NCBI RefSeq assembly: GCF_001904655.1
Contig: NZ_MRCC01000006.1
Span: forward strand, 186,001-250,000
Length of the DNA stretch: 64,000 bases
Source of the DNA: Chroogloeocystis siderophila 5.2 s.c.1
GTDB lineage: Bacteria > Cyanobacteriota > Cyanobacteriia > Cyanobacteriales > Chroococcidiopsidaceae
Direction: 5' to 3'
Shown here: piece after piece, positions 36,073-44,439 of the stretch
Numbering within the stretch: position 1 is the stretch's first letter
Layout of the letters: every line of letters starts with the position of its first letter
Notes under the pieces: model-generated
Seen by the model: only the letters and a program-made list of their open reading frames with translations
The model's database searches: none
Told to the model about the DNA's origin: nothing
Position numbers and translations under genes: made by a program

Positions 36073-36897
36073 TTACTGAGTAGTGGCACAGATGAGGATA
36101 TAACCTAATTCTTCATGGTATTTATTAAAAACACGTCGCATCTCTAAAACTCGTTTACGGATCGGTTCGCGAGTTAGAATATTTCCTAAAATTCGCAGCG
36201 TATTAACAATACCTTCATCCTGAAACATCTGTCTAAAATTTAAGAGACTCATTGCTCCAGTTTGAACTTTTTCGATGTGTAATCCTGCGGCTTCATAGAT
36301 GTTAATCCAGTTCGCTTCGGAAAGTGGTGTTGCATTAACGCGAATAACTTGTGCAAGTTCAGCGAAAACCCCCGTGCGCGGGTTCCCCGCGTTGAGGGGA
36401 GTTTTCAAGAGAGCGCGAATTTGTTCTTCGTTGTCACGGGCTAATAATTCATGCGAGAGAAACTTACCGCCAGGTTTGAGGCAATCGCGAATTCCTTGCA
36501 AAATCTTAGCCTTCCCTGGTGGAGATTGCATTGTCAGGATGGCTTCGGCTAAAACATAATCAAACTGTCCTGGTATCGCGTCGAGATGGAAAATGTCACC
36601 CTCGATGATTTCAATTTGATTTTCTAAGTTTGCAGCCCGAATATTGTCACGCGCTTGGCGGACACTTTCAGGTTTTTTCTCGACACCAACAACTTTGACA
36701 CCATAGCGTTGTGCAAGCGATATAGCACTATAGCCAAAACTCGCAGCGAGTTCTAAAACTGTTTCACCTGGTTGAAAATTCGCCCACTCAAGTAGTTGTT
36801 CTGTCGCTATTCTCCCGCCAGGACGTAGATATTTTTTACCTGCGGCTGCAAGCACTTCGTGTCCAGGTGCGGTTTGCATGAGGGTAGCCTTGGTCAT
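36073..36897 (-). CDS. Class I SAM-dependent methyltransferase of the NO island
   Basis: From the ATG at 36897, with GAGAGGG about 9 bases ahead, the product has 274 residues. Motif I is VLELAASFGYSAISLA, unusual in lacking the full GxGxG; motif post-I is VVGVEKKPESV; then IIEGDIFHLD and FDYVLAEAILTM. Upstream GKKYLRPGGRIATEQLLEWANFQPGE is typical of small-molecule methyltransferases. The substrate is unknown. It is the first gene of the glbN transcription unit, directly behind operator B. Confidence 0.85.
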   Translation of the reverse strand: MTKATLMQTAPGHEVLAAAGKKYLRPGGRIATEQLLEWANFQPGETVLELAASFGYSAISLAQRYGVKVVGVEKKPESVRQARDNIRAANLENQIEIIEGDIFHLDAIPGQFDYVLAEAILTMQSPPGKAKILQGIRDCLKPGGKFLSHELLARDNEEQIRALLKTPLNAGNPRTGVFAELAQVIRVNATPLSEANWINIYEAAGLHIEKVQTGAMSLLNFRQMFQDEGIVNTLRILGNILTREPIRKRVLEMRRVFNKYHEELGYILICATTQ

Positions 36898-36919
36898 CTC
36901 GATTGACCCTCTCAACTCA

Positions 36920-36925
36920 ACTATC
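36920..36925 (-). promoter_or_regulatory. Candidate -10 hexamer GATAGT, promoter B of NO island
   Basis: GATAGT on the minus strand, 32 bases after the palindrome at 36958-36969 and 23 bases before the methyltransferase ATG at 36897. The region between also shares AATT-N2-TG-N-CA with promoter A. Confidence 0.5.
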
Positions 36926-36957
36926 CTCAATTTGTCAGGAATTTATGGTTTCGTCTT

Positions 36958-36969
36958 TGAGCTAGCTCA
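36958..36969. promoter_or_regulatory. Perfect 12-bp palindrome TGAGCTAGCTCA (candidate operator B)
   Basis: Identical to the core of the 16-bp palindrome at 35234. It lies 61 bases before the methyltransferase ATG and behind the WYL gene. Flanking bases differ, so the core is probably the conserved recognition sequence. Confidence 0.65.
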
Positions 36970-37016
36970 TACTAATAAGTGGTAATTGGGAATTGGTGAA
37001 AAGTCTGCTTTATGAT

Positions 37017-37880
37017 CTAACTATTGGTTTGAATATCGTACAACTGGCACAAAGTACGTAGCTTTGCAGCGAGGAGATCGCGCATTGCTTCAGGAGACAC
37101 AATTACGCAATTTTCCTCATACCGCAGCACTTCTCGGATTAACCAAAAAGGTAGCGCAACTCGCCGCACTACTTTACGGACATCTCTAATCGTTATATCT
37201 TCGATATCGTCATTTTTACGTTCATAGGCTTTTACCATCCAGCCCAAGAAGTGTAATTGCACTTCGATGTAATCTAATTCACCTCGCCAATCACCATTAA
37301 TTGGTACAATTGACCTGATTCGCTCTAACCGCAAACAGCGATTGTGCCAAAGTTCGGGTAATTGCTGCGAATCGTCTTCTACATCTGCGGTTTCTTCACA
37401 CCAAACAAGAAGATAAAAGCGTTTATCGAAGAATTTAATCTCAGCGTGGCGAACGGTGTATTCTCGGTCTTTGTCTTGCGAGTCATGATAGAGGATGTAA
37501 AAAGGTTGTTTTTTCTCCCGATATTCATCGACTAAAATCCGCCATGCTTGAGCGGGTTGGCTGAGTTGTTTAAGCAACGATTGCCGCAAGGGAGTTTCTA
37601 GATTGCCTCTATCTAACAAAAGTGTAAGTATAGTTTGAGCTTCCCCAATACGACCTGCATCATTTAAAGCTTTAATTGCTTGCTGCAAGGCATTAATTTG
37701 ATTGGAATCAAGCTCAAAGGGCTTTCCTAGCTCTAGGGCGTGTTGGGCGATCGCCACGATTAACCCAGAAATACTAGGGTCTTTGCCCCACAAAATGTTG
37801 AATCGGCAGGCGATCGCTTCGAGTTGTTCTTTCGTTCCTGGTGGAATTGACAGTGTAATTGTCTCTTTTTTTCTTGGCAT
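37017..37880 (-). CDS. WYL-domain protein with N-terminal RHH-like segment, putative regulator
   Basis: The 287-residue protein starts MPRKKETITLSIPPGTKEQLEAIA, an RHH-like DNA-binding sequence, followed by a helical region (40-105). The WYL domain (about 115-280) is seen in PFYILYHDSQDKDREYTVRHAEIKFFDKRFYLLVWC, the beta-strand core, then RSIVPINGDW and EVQLHFLGWMVKAYERK. WYL proteins are ligand-responsive regulators of stress, phage defence and CRISPR loci; no cas genes lie here. It precedes the methyltransferase with 119 bases between and runs the same way, so it is a candidate to bind operators A and B (inference). Confidence 0.8.
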   Translation of the reverse strand: MPRKKETITLSIPPGTKEQLEAIACRFNILWGKDPSISGLIVAIAQHALELGKPFELDSNQINALQQAIKALNDAGRIGEAQTILTLLLDRGNLETPLRQSLLKQLSQPAQAWRILVDEYREKKQPFYILYHDSQDKDREYTVRHAEIKFFDKRFYLLVWCEETADVEDDSQQLPELWHNRCLRLERIRSIVPINGDWRGELDYIEVQLHFLGWMVKAYERKNDDIEDITIRDVRKVVRRVALPFWLIREVLRYEENCVIVSPEAMRDLLAAKLRTLCQLYDIQTNS

Positions 37881-37922
37881 CCTACTTTGTAATTACAATA
37901 TTGACAAAACTTGAAATAAAGA

Positions 37923-37942
37923 GCTAATGTAAATATATTAGC
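37923..37942. promoter_or_regulatory. Inverted repeat GCTAAT-N8-ATTAGC before WYL gene
   Basis: Six-bp arms, 43 bases upstream of the WYL start codon, preceded by GA so that the left arm reads GAGCTAAT, sharing GAGCTA with the island palindrome. It may be an autoregulatory site. Confidence 0.4.
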
Positions 37943-38042
37943 GGGTAATTGAGGATCTAAATGCAAAATGAACACGCATCTGCACCGATTCTAAAAAACC
38001 CGAATGAAAAACCATCCCATCACCTACAACAGGTCAACTGTT

Positions 38043-38318
38043 ATGACCCAGGACGATTTACTGTCGATAATTTCTATCGACCCAAATATCTGTGTTGGCA
38101 AACCTTGCATTCGCGGACATCGTATATGGGTTTCCCTGATTTTGGACTACTTAGCAGGTAGTGCAACAATTGAGAACGTTCTTGAAGCTTATCCAAGCAT
38201 AGAACGAGAAGACGTGCTTGCTTGTATCGGCTACGGTGCAGAAATGTCGCGGGATGTTTTTGTTGAACTTCCTCTGAGTAAAAAAAAGGAAAAAAGTATT
38301 GCTGATGCGGTTGCTTAA
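38043..38318 (+). CDS. DUF433-family protein (antitoxin-like)
   Basis: A 91-residue protein from the ATG at 38043. The DUF433 signature is complete: IISIDPNICVGKPCIRGHRIWVSLILDYLAGSATIENVLEAYPSIEREDVLACIGYGAEM. The family has a small winged-helix-like fold and usually pairs with a PIN-like DUF5615 toxin immediately downstream. No such gene follows: the next 400 bases have only a short membrane ORF. It is thus an orphan antitoxin or a remnant. It is divergent from the WYL gene. Confidence 0.85.
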   Translation: MTQDDLLSIISIDPNICVGKPCIRGHRIWVSLILDYLAGSATIENVLEAYPSIEREDVLACIGYGAEMSRDVFVELPLSKKKEKSIADAVA

Positions 38319-38411
38319 ATAGATGAAGTAACTCTGGGGGAATATCTTCGGGTGATTCTACAATATATGACTGAAATAATTCTGGCGGGAGATGAATATT
38401 GATACACAACA

Positions 38412-38552
38412 TTGGTTGCTGTTAATGTTTGGTCTACACTTCTAGGCAATGTCGTTGTTTATCTTGGTAAACTGTGGTTTATAGATCGTATAGTTTGGCT
38501 GTACGAAGACATGAAAGACACCAACGCAGAATATCGTAGCTGGTTGTATTGA
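38412..38552 (+). CDS. Possible 46-aa membrane protein (TTG start)
   Basis: Reading from TTG at 38412 gives MVAVNVWSTLLGNVVVYLGKLWFIDRIVWLYEDMKDTNAEYRSWLY. One hydrophobic helix (about 6-30) is followed by a charged amphipathic end, EDMKDTNAEYRSWLY. The composition is protein-like and the WF-DR-VWLYEDM pattern looks conserved in kind, resembling small cyanobacterial membrane proteins. There is no good RBS and a TGA precedes directly, so it may be the C-terminal piece of a truncated gene. Confidence 0.45.
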   Translation: MVAVNVWSTLLGNVVVYLGKLWFIDRIVWLYEDMKDTNAEYRSWLY

Positions 38553-38640
38553 TAATAGAATAAAAGCTTAGCGCATGACCCCCGCAAATGTAATCATACA
38601 ACCGTTCTTCGTAGCTTTCTGTAAGATAGAGTTTTGCATT

Positions 38641-38690
38641 AGTCCACGGAGGTGGACTTCGTTTGTTAAGCCGCGACTTCAGTCGCCAGG
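38641..38690. repeat. Double palindrome: AGTCCAC-N5-GTGGACT and GCGACTTCAGTCGC
   Basis: The first dyad covers 38641-38659 and the second, ACTTCAGT copy 2, covers 38673-38686. Together they form a compact 50-base element in front of the CRTISO-like gene, of the sort repeated through cyanobacterial genomes. Confidence 0.6.
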
Positions 38691-38723
38691 CTATTGATCT
38701 TCAAATTTTATGTCAGTATATCC

Positions 38724-40229
38724 ATGCAAGATAGCGATGTCATCATCATTGGTAGTGGTATCGGTGGTTTAACCGCTGGTGGTTTATTATCGCGTTATGG
38801 CAAACGAGTTATTGTTTGTGAAAGTCACAACATTGCTGGTGGTGCAGCACACAGTTTCACGCGACGCAGATTTATCTTTGATTCGGGTCCTTCGTTTTAC
38901 TGTGGTTTGAGTAACCCACATAGTTATAACCCCTTACGGCAAGTTCTAGAAGTGTTAGGAGAATCAATAAAATCGATCTCTTATGACCCGCCAGGACACT
39001 ACCACTTTCCTGAAGGTACTTTTGCAGTTTATAGCTCAATTGAGCAGTATCTTGAGACAGTAGCCAAAATTACTCCCCTAGGTGCAAGGGAACTACAGCG
39101 ATTTATCCAACGATTGCTTCCACTGTATGAATCTTTACAAGGAATTCCCACACTCGCTTTAAGAGCAGATTGGCAACTTATTCCGACTCTATTAAAATAC
39201 TTACCATCATTGCTCAAAATGCTACCTCATTTAGGAACGATCCAAAGTTCTGTAGGGCAAGTAATGGATCGGGAAGTACAAGACCCTTGGGTACGACGAT
39301 TAATTGATTTAGAGTGTTTTCTCTTATCAGGCTTAAAGGCACATGGCACAATTGCTCCAGAAGTTGCGTTTATGTTAGGTGAGCGATCGCACATCGGAGT
39401 CGATTATCCTATTGGTGGTAGTGGTGTGATCGTTGATGCTTTAGTACGCGGTTTAAAACGTTGGGGTGGTGAGTTGCGCTTGGGAACTCATGTCGAGCAA
39501 ATCTTGGTAGAGTCTAGTAAAGTCGCTGGGGTGCGCTTACGCAACGGTGAAATCCTCAAAGCCCCTGTAGTGATTTCCAATGCTTCAATTTGGGATACAT
39601 GTAATAATTTGTTGCGTCCTGAAAACTTACCCGCATCCTATCGCCAAGCCTCATTAAAGACACCAGCGGTAGATAGCTTTATGCATCTTCATCTCGGTAT
39701 CAAAGCTGAGGGTTTAGAGCATTTGACAGGTCATCATGTTGTCGTTCATGATACACAACAGGATATTACCGAACCAGGTAACACGTGCATGATTTCAATT
39801 CCTTCCGTATGGGATGCGACGCTTGCACCATCGGGTCATCATGTCGTTCATGCTTATACATTAGAACCTTACAGCAATTGGCAGCGCGATGATCGGTATG
39901 AAGAGAAGAAAAAAGCGCGATCGCAATCCTTATACAAAGCTTTAGAATGCATAATTCCTGATATTAGGCAACGAGTTGTCATAGAACTTATTGGTACGCC
40001 ATTAACCCATGCCTATTATCTCCGACGATATCAAGGTACATACGGACCTGCGATCGCCGCAGGTCAAGGGATGTTCCTTGGAACTACGACACCGATACCA
40101 GGATTATACCGCGTTGGCGATAGCACGATGCCAGGAATTGGCGTTCCTGCGGTTGCAGCTTCGGGCATTTTGTGTGCCAATACTTTAGTCACACCGCAAC
40201 AAACAGCCGAGATACTTTCTAATTATTAA
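38724..40229 (+). CDS. FAD-dependent oxidoreductase of the carotenoid isomerase/desaturase family
   Basis: From the ATG at 38724 (MQDSDVIIIGSGIGGLTAGGLLSRYG) the product has 501 residues. The FAD-binding motif GSGIGGLTAGGLLSRYGKRVIVCE is at the N-terminus, and the C-terminal FAD contact GLYRVGDSTMPGIGVPAVAASG is typical of CrtI/CRTISO proteins. It resembles CrtH (prolycopene isomerase) in general build, but the active protein could also be a CrtO-like ketolase or another retinol-saturase relative. It is not in a carotenoid operon, so the substrate is open. Confidence 0.88.
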   Translation: MQDSDVIIIGSGIGGLTAGGLLSRYGKRVIVCESHNIAGGAAHSFTRRRFIFDSGPSFYCGLSNPHSYNPLRQVLEVLGESIKSISYDPPGHYHFPEGTFAVYSSIEQYLETVAKITPLGARELQRFIQRLLPLYESLQGIPTLALRADWQLIPTLLKYLPSLLKMLPHLGTIQSSVGQVMDREVQDPWVRRLIDLECFLLSGLKAHGTIAPEVAFMLGERSHIGVDYPIGGSGVIVDALVRGLKRWGGELRLGTHVEQILVESSKVAGVRLRNGEILKAPVVISNASIWDTCNNLLRPENLPASYRQASLKTPAVDSFMHLHLGIKAEGLEHLTGHHVVVHDTQQDITEPGNTCMISIPSVWDATLAPSGHHVVHAYTLEPYSNWQRDDRYEEKKKARSQSLYKALECIIPDIRQRVVIELIGTPLTHAYYLRRYQGTYGPAIAAGQGMFLGTTTPIPGLYRVGDSTMPGIGVPAVAASGILCANTLVTPQQTAEILSNY

Positions 40230-40269
40230 GCTGGCACAATGAAGGGCAGAAGTTGCAAAGCAAGTATCA

Positions 40270-40774
40270 ATGACTAATCCTATTCCCATTTCAACGCTGT
40301 TTATCGGACTTAGTGGTTTCATCGCTTTTGCGCTGTCTTATATGGAGCGAATTAGTACTAGGGTTTGGCATGGCGGATCGAAAGAAGAGGTAGCAACGCA
40401 GCCTAATTACCTCGATAAGCCTAGTAAATGGGCAGCCTTTGTCGAGAACTACACGCAAAAGTGAGTTGCAACCAAAACGAGTGATGATGGACGGAGTATT
40501 GCAGCGAAAAGTTCGTGCTTTTGGCAATTTTAGCGAGTATGTACCGGTGGGATTACTGTTTCTTGTGGCGTTGGAGTTAATGAAATTGCCGACTGTGTTA
40601 GTATGGCTGCTGGGAAGCGCATTAATTATAAAACGAATTACCCATGCTTGGGGATTAATTACAACGTATGGACTGTCCCCAGGTCGTGCTGTTAGATTTT
40701 TTCTGACTTGGTTCGTGTATTTAGTTGGTGCTGGTGTTTGCGTTTATTACGGTGTAGTTGGAATTTTGTCGTAA
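40270..40774 (+). pseudogene. MAPEG-family membrane protein gene, broken
   Basis: MAPEG proteins are small four-helix membrane proteins, some with glutathione transferase activity. The first frame, from ATG 40270, gives IPISTLFIGLSGFIAFALSY and WAAFVENYTQK, then TGA at 40462. Reading on in that frame yields VATKTSDDG, where GGACGGA (40489-40495) adds 4 bases; the third frame then continues VLQRKVRAFGNFSEYVPVGLLFLVALELM and GVCVYYGVVGILS to 40774. The RAFGNFSEYVP motif (N-terminal MAPEG signature) is preserved, and so is the stretch of four hydrophobic segments. A stop plus a shift argues for a decayed gene, not a sequencing error alone. Confidence 0.8.
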
Positions 40775-40817
40775 CTGCAAATTACCAAGTCATCATTCAC
40801 AACTCTGTACAGCGGTA

Positions 40818-40856
40818 AGTGGCTGGCTTTATTCTAGTTACTACACGCCAGCCACT
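40818..40856. terminator. Strong hairpin between MAPEG remnant and metK
   Basis: AGTGGCTGGC (40818-40827) pairs with GCCAGCCACT (40847-40856), a 10-bp stem with a 19-base loop, in the convergent gap. A T tract is weak on both sides, so it could be a terminator or a 3'-end stabiliser for metK. Confidence 0.55.
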
Positions 40857-40868
40857 CATCAGTTTTAC

Positions 40869-42134
40869 TTATCCAACAGTTGCTGAAAGTGGTTGAGACG
40901 CTGCTTTCAACGCATCGGCTTTATCGGTACGTTCCCATGGCAAATCCAAATCAGTGCGACCAAAATGACCGTAAGCCGCGACGTCCTGATAAAAACGTCC
41001 GCCTCGTTCAGATGGCAGCTTTTGCAAATTAAAAGCATGGATAATGCCCGCAGGACGAAGTTCAAAGTGCTGTTTGACTAACTCTAGTAAGCGATCTTCT
41101 TCAACTTTGCCCGTACCAAAGGTTTCCACTAAGATACTGACAGGTCGCGCGACACCGATCGCATAACTCAGTTGTACTTCACACTTTTCTGCCAACCCAG
41201 CAGCAACAATATTTTTAGCGACATAACGACACGCATAAGCCGCACTGCGGTCTACTTTTGTGGGATCTTTACCAGAAAAAGCCCCACCACCGTGGCGCGA
41301 ATAACCACCGTAGGTATCCACAATGATCTTACGTCCAGTGAGTCCTGAATCTCCTTGCGGACCACCAATGACAAACTTACCAGTAGGATTTACTAAAAAG
41401 CGCGTACTATCATCTGGTTTAATCGCAATATCGGCAAACACAGGTTCAACTACTGCTGTCCATAAATCCGCTTTGATTTTGGCTTGTACCGCTTCGGTAT
41501 TGGTAATATCACCAATTGTTGCTGTATGCTGAGTGGAAATGAGGATGGTGTCAATTCCGACTGGACGTCCATCTTCGTAAGCAACGGTGACTTGAGTTTT
41601 ACCATCAGGACGAAGGTAAGGTAAATCTCCTGTTTTGCGTACAGCAGCTAAGCGGCGGGAAATTCGGTGTGCCAAACTGATTGGTAATGGCATCAACTCG
41701 GGTGTTTCGTTGCAAGCAAAGCCAAACATGATACCTTGGTCGCCAGCACCGATCGCATCGAATTGTTCTTCGCTATCTTGTTCGCGACTTTCGTGCGCTG
41801 TATTCACACCTTGGGCAATATCGGGCGATTGTTCGTCTAAAGCAACTAAAACCGCACAACTATTGTCAGAAAAGCCATTATTCGCATCGGTATAGCCAAT
41901 ATCAGCAATTTTCTTGCGCGCAATATCAACGTAGTTAACATGGGCTTTGGTGCTGATTTCTCCGGTAATCAGGACTAACCCAGTATTGACGACAACTTCT
42001 GCGGCAACGCGGCTAGCAGGATCTTGTGCTAGCAACGTATCTAAAATGGTATCAGAAATTTGATCGCAGATTTTGTCTGGATGTCCTTCTGTGACTGATT
42101 CAGAAGTAAAAAAATAACGACGAGACAAGGGCAT
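40869..42134 (-). CDS. metK: S-adenosylmethionine synthetase
   Basis: Makes SAM from methionine and ATP. The 421 residues carry the family signatures [20 protein letters not shown] at residues 9-28, [15 protein letters not shown] and the P-loop-like [22 protein letters not shown]. Full-length and intact. Monocistronic, ending near a strong hairpin. No SAM-riboswitch structure is evident in the 120 bases upstream. Confidence 0.97.
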   Translation of the reverse strand: MPLSRRYFFTSESVTEGHPDKICDQISDTILDTLLAQDPASRVAAEVVVNTGLVLITGEISTKAHVNYVDIARKKIADIGYTDANNGFSDNSCAVLVALDEQSPDIAQGVNTAHESREQDSEEQFDAIGAGDQGIMFGFACNETPELMPLPISLAHRISRRLAAVRKTGDLPYLRPDGKTQVTVAYEDGRPVGIDTILISTQHTATIGDITNTEAVQAKIKADLWTAVVEPVFADIAIKPDDSTRFLVNPTGKFVIGGPQGDSGLTGRKIIVDTYGGYSRHGGGAFSGKDPTKVDRSAAYACRYVAKNIVAAGLAEKCEVQLSYAIGVARPVSILVETFGTGKVEEDRLLELVKQHFELRPAGIIHAFNLQKLPSERGGRFYQDVAAYGHFGRTDLDLPWERTDKADALKAASQPLSATVG

Positions 42135-42254
42135 CTCCTTAACTCATAATGTATAAGTGTTGATGGTTGTATGATGTTAGTCTGCCATCATAGCAACATT
42201 TCCAATATACGGATAAGTTAAGAATAAAGGATGATCCCAAAAGTCGGGGAAAAT

Positions 42255-42995
42255 TTAGTTGGATTGGCAGATCTGAATTTCATTGAGTTGCGCGATCGCC
42301 ACATCGGCTGAATGTAAATGTGCAGCCGCACTTCTCCAGGAAATACCAATACACCCTGCTGCACCAGCGTTACGCGCCATTTCGATATCACCTACCGAAT
42401 CTCCTACCATTAAGGTATTTTGGGGTGCGACTTCTAGCTTTTGGCAAGCTTGAATAAACAACGCCGGATCGGGTTTACTAGGTCCAAATTCCTCAACTCC
42501 CATTTGCAATTGTACGTAGTCTTGCAACTGATGGCGTTCGACAAAAGCTTTTACGCGCTGTGTAGAAGCTGCTGAAAGAATTCCTAGTTTCAAACCTGCT
42601 TGCGATAGATCCTGTAAGACTTCCAACGAACCGACAAATAAGGGTGAAGGTGTTGTCCCAATCACTTGATCGGCTTCCATAAACGCATTGTGCGCGATCG
42701 CGCGTGAGTCTAACCACCCCCGCCCTGTTTCAGCAATATAAGCTGCTGCGGCAATTTCGGTTTCATAACGACTACCAACTGCAAGTAATCCTGTCGGATC
42801 GAGGCGATCGCCCTGAATTCCAAACGCCATTAATAACGGTTCTCCGATTCCTGGAATTTGCGCATCAATTAAGCGCGATCGCTTTTGCCCTAAGGAACGC
42901 AAATATTCTTCAGAATCTTCTAGCGTGCCGTCTTTATCAAAGATGATTGCTTGGATGTTTTGAAAAGTTATATGTTTACACTGAATTGTAACCAA
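42255..42995 (-). CDS. HAD-superfamily phosphatase (Gph-like)
   Basis: HAD hydrolase of 246 residues. Motif I IIFDKDGTLEDSEEYL has Lys in place of the usual second hydrophobic residue, as in many cyanobacterial HADs; motif II ILSAASTQRVKAF; Lys in FGPSKPDPALFI; motif IV MVGDSVGDIEMARNAG. A large helical cap sits between motifs I and II. It is likely a small-molecule phosphatase; the substrate cannot be deduced. It follows metK by about 120 bases. Confidence 0.86.
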   Translation of the reverse strand: MVTIQCKHITFQNIQAIIFDKDGTLEDSEEYLRSLGQKRSRLIDAQIPGIGEPLLMAFGIQGDRLDPTGLLAVGSRYETEIAAAAYIAETGRGWLDSRAIAHNAFMEADQVIGTTPSPLFVGSLEVLQDLSQAGLKLGILSAASTQRVKAFVERHQLQDYVQLQMGVEEFGPSKPDPALFIQACQKLEVAPQNTLMVGDSVGDIEMARNAGAAGCIGISWRSAAAHLHSADVAIAQLNEIQICQSN

Positions 42996-43133
42996 ATAAG
43001 ATACCTCGCTGATAATGCTGCTGTTATTATTTTGATTAAAACTTGTCTAAAACTCAATTTGCGGCTCATTGCACGAAGTGTGCATACACATTTGATTTGT
43101 GTAACTCACAGATTAAAATTTATGGCTTGAGAA

Positions 43134-43159
43134 ATAAAAAAAGAGGGATAAACCCTCTT
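43134..43159 (-). terminator. Rho-independent terminator after rpsA
   Basis: On the minus strand AAGAGGG pairs with CCCTCTT (43159-43153 and 43147-43141), followed by a T run (complement of AAATAAAAAAA). It lies 45 bases behind the rpsA stop. Confidence 0.85.
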
Positions 43160-43203
43160 GTTATGAAGTATGAATTACTGTTACTTTCTCCGCAAAAATA
43201 AAC

Positions 43204-44196
43204 TTACTCCTCGTCAATAGCAGCAGGAATTTCTTCTTCCGTAGCAGCAGGAATTTCTTCCTCGACTGCTTCAGTTTCTTCTAGAGGGATTCCTTGCTGT
43301 TTAGCAAGCATCTGCTCTCGATACTTAGCGGCCATTTCTTCTGCTTTATCGTACACCAGGTCGCGATTTTTAATCATATCGCCTGGTTCAGGTTCTAGCT
43401 GCTTCGTAGACAACGAGATTCGACCGCGTTCCGCGTCTAAATCAATGATCATCACTTTCACTTCATCATTGACGTTAAACACGCTATGAGGCGTATCAAT
43501 GTGATCGTGCGAGATTTCGGAGATGTGCAGCAAACCGCTAACGCCACCAATATCAATAAAGGCACCGTAAGGCTTAATTCCGCGTACAGTACCAATCACA
43601 ACCTCACCGACTTCTAGACGGTTCATCTTGCGCTCAACTAAGGCGCGGCGGTGCGAGAGAACCAAGCGGTTGCGGTCTTCATCTACTTCTAAAAATTTTA
43701 GCGGTAGTTCTTCGCCGACTAAGTCTTCCTTGGGTTTACGAGTACTAATATGCGATCCTGGAATGAAGCCCCGCAGACCTTCAATGCGGACTAACGCGCC
43801 ACCACGATTGGTCGCAAAGACATTAGAGCGCACTGTAGCATCTTCGGTTTGCAATTGGCGTACTCGTTCCCACGCCCGCATATACTCGATCCGGCGAATC
43901 GACAGCGTTAGCTGACCATCTTCATTTTCATCGGTAAGAATGAAGAATTCCCGTGTTTCGTTCGATTGTAAAACTTCTTCTGGGGAATCCACGCGGTTAA
44001 TGGACATCTCCTGAATCGGGATGTACGCCGCTGTTTTCGCACCAATGTCAATCAGAGCGCCTCTAGGCTCGATACTGAATACTGTCCCAGCTACCGTATC
44101 TCCAGGACTAAAGTGATAATCGTATTTATCGAGTAGAGCAGCGAAATCTTCGTGAGTAAAACCAATTTCTGCGACAGTTTGTTTCTGATTGACCAT
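43204..44196 (-). CDS. rpsA: 30S ribosomal protein S1
   Basis: Cyanobacterial short S1 of 330 residues, which helps mRNA binding to the ribosome. Three S1 domains are visible: residues about 30-100 (GDTVAGTVFSIEPRGALIDIGAKTAAYIP), 118-183 (RGGALVRIEGLRGFIPGSHIS) and 200-270 (GEVVIGTVRGIKPYGAFIDIGGVSGLLHISEIS). The C-terminus is acidic with a tandem EEEIPAATEEEIPAAIDEE-like repeat, unusual in regularity. It ends in a strong terminator. Confidence 0.96.
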   Translation of the reverse strand: MVNQKQTVAEIGFTHEDFAALLDKYDYHFSPGDTVAGTVFSIEPRGALIDIGAKTAAYIPIQEMSINRVDSPEEVLQSNETREFFILTDENEDGQLTLSIRRIEYMRAWERVRQLQTEDATVRSNVFATNRGGALVRIEGLRGFIPGSHISTRKPKEDLVGEELPLKFLEVDEDRNRLVLSHRRALVERKMNRLEVGEVVIGTVRGIKPYGAFIDIGGVSGLLHISEISHDHIDTPHSVFNVNDEVKVMIIDLDAERGRISLSTKQLEPEPGDMIKNRDLVYDKAEEMAAKYREQMLAKQQGIPLEETEAVEEEIPAATEEEIPAAIDEE

Positions 44197-44252
44197 GCTA
44201 ATGTGTTCCTGGTATTTAGTCTCCGTAAGTTTTTGCCTCCTAACTTCTTAGG

Positions 44253-44274
44253 GGTCAGAGGTCAGAGGTCAGTG
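44253..44274. repeat. Heptamer-type tandem repeat GGTCAGA
   Basis: About three GGTCAGA units in tandem (GGGGTCAGAGGTCAGAGGTCAG). Related sequence occurs at 44994-45016 and, on the other strand, at 47671-47690 and 49760-49788. Short heptamer repeats are typical of cyanobacterial intergenic DNA. Confidence 0.6.
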
Positions 44275-44439
44275 TTAAAACAGCAGCTAGGTATTGCCTT
44301 ACCCTAGTTAGGGCAATGGTTCTGAGCTTTTATAGTGTCCTAACCATCAAGACCATTTCCATACATCTTTAATTAATCCTAGCGTAGGAAAGCCAAATCT
44401 ATACGCACAAGTATTCAGACCCTCCATTATACCTGATTA

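Noticed and set aside
38074-38412. 112-codon frame antisense to the DUF433 gene
   Set aside because: Its start (MLCINIHLPPELFQSYIVESPEDIPPELL) looks protein-like, but two thirds mirror a conserved DUF433 gene; kept out for lack of homology.
44253-44274. Possible CRISPR-like array
   Set aside because: Units are 7 bases in tandem without spacers; no cas genes are near. The WYL protein alone is not evidence of CRISPR.
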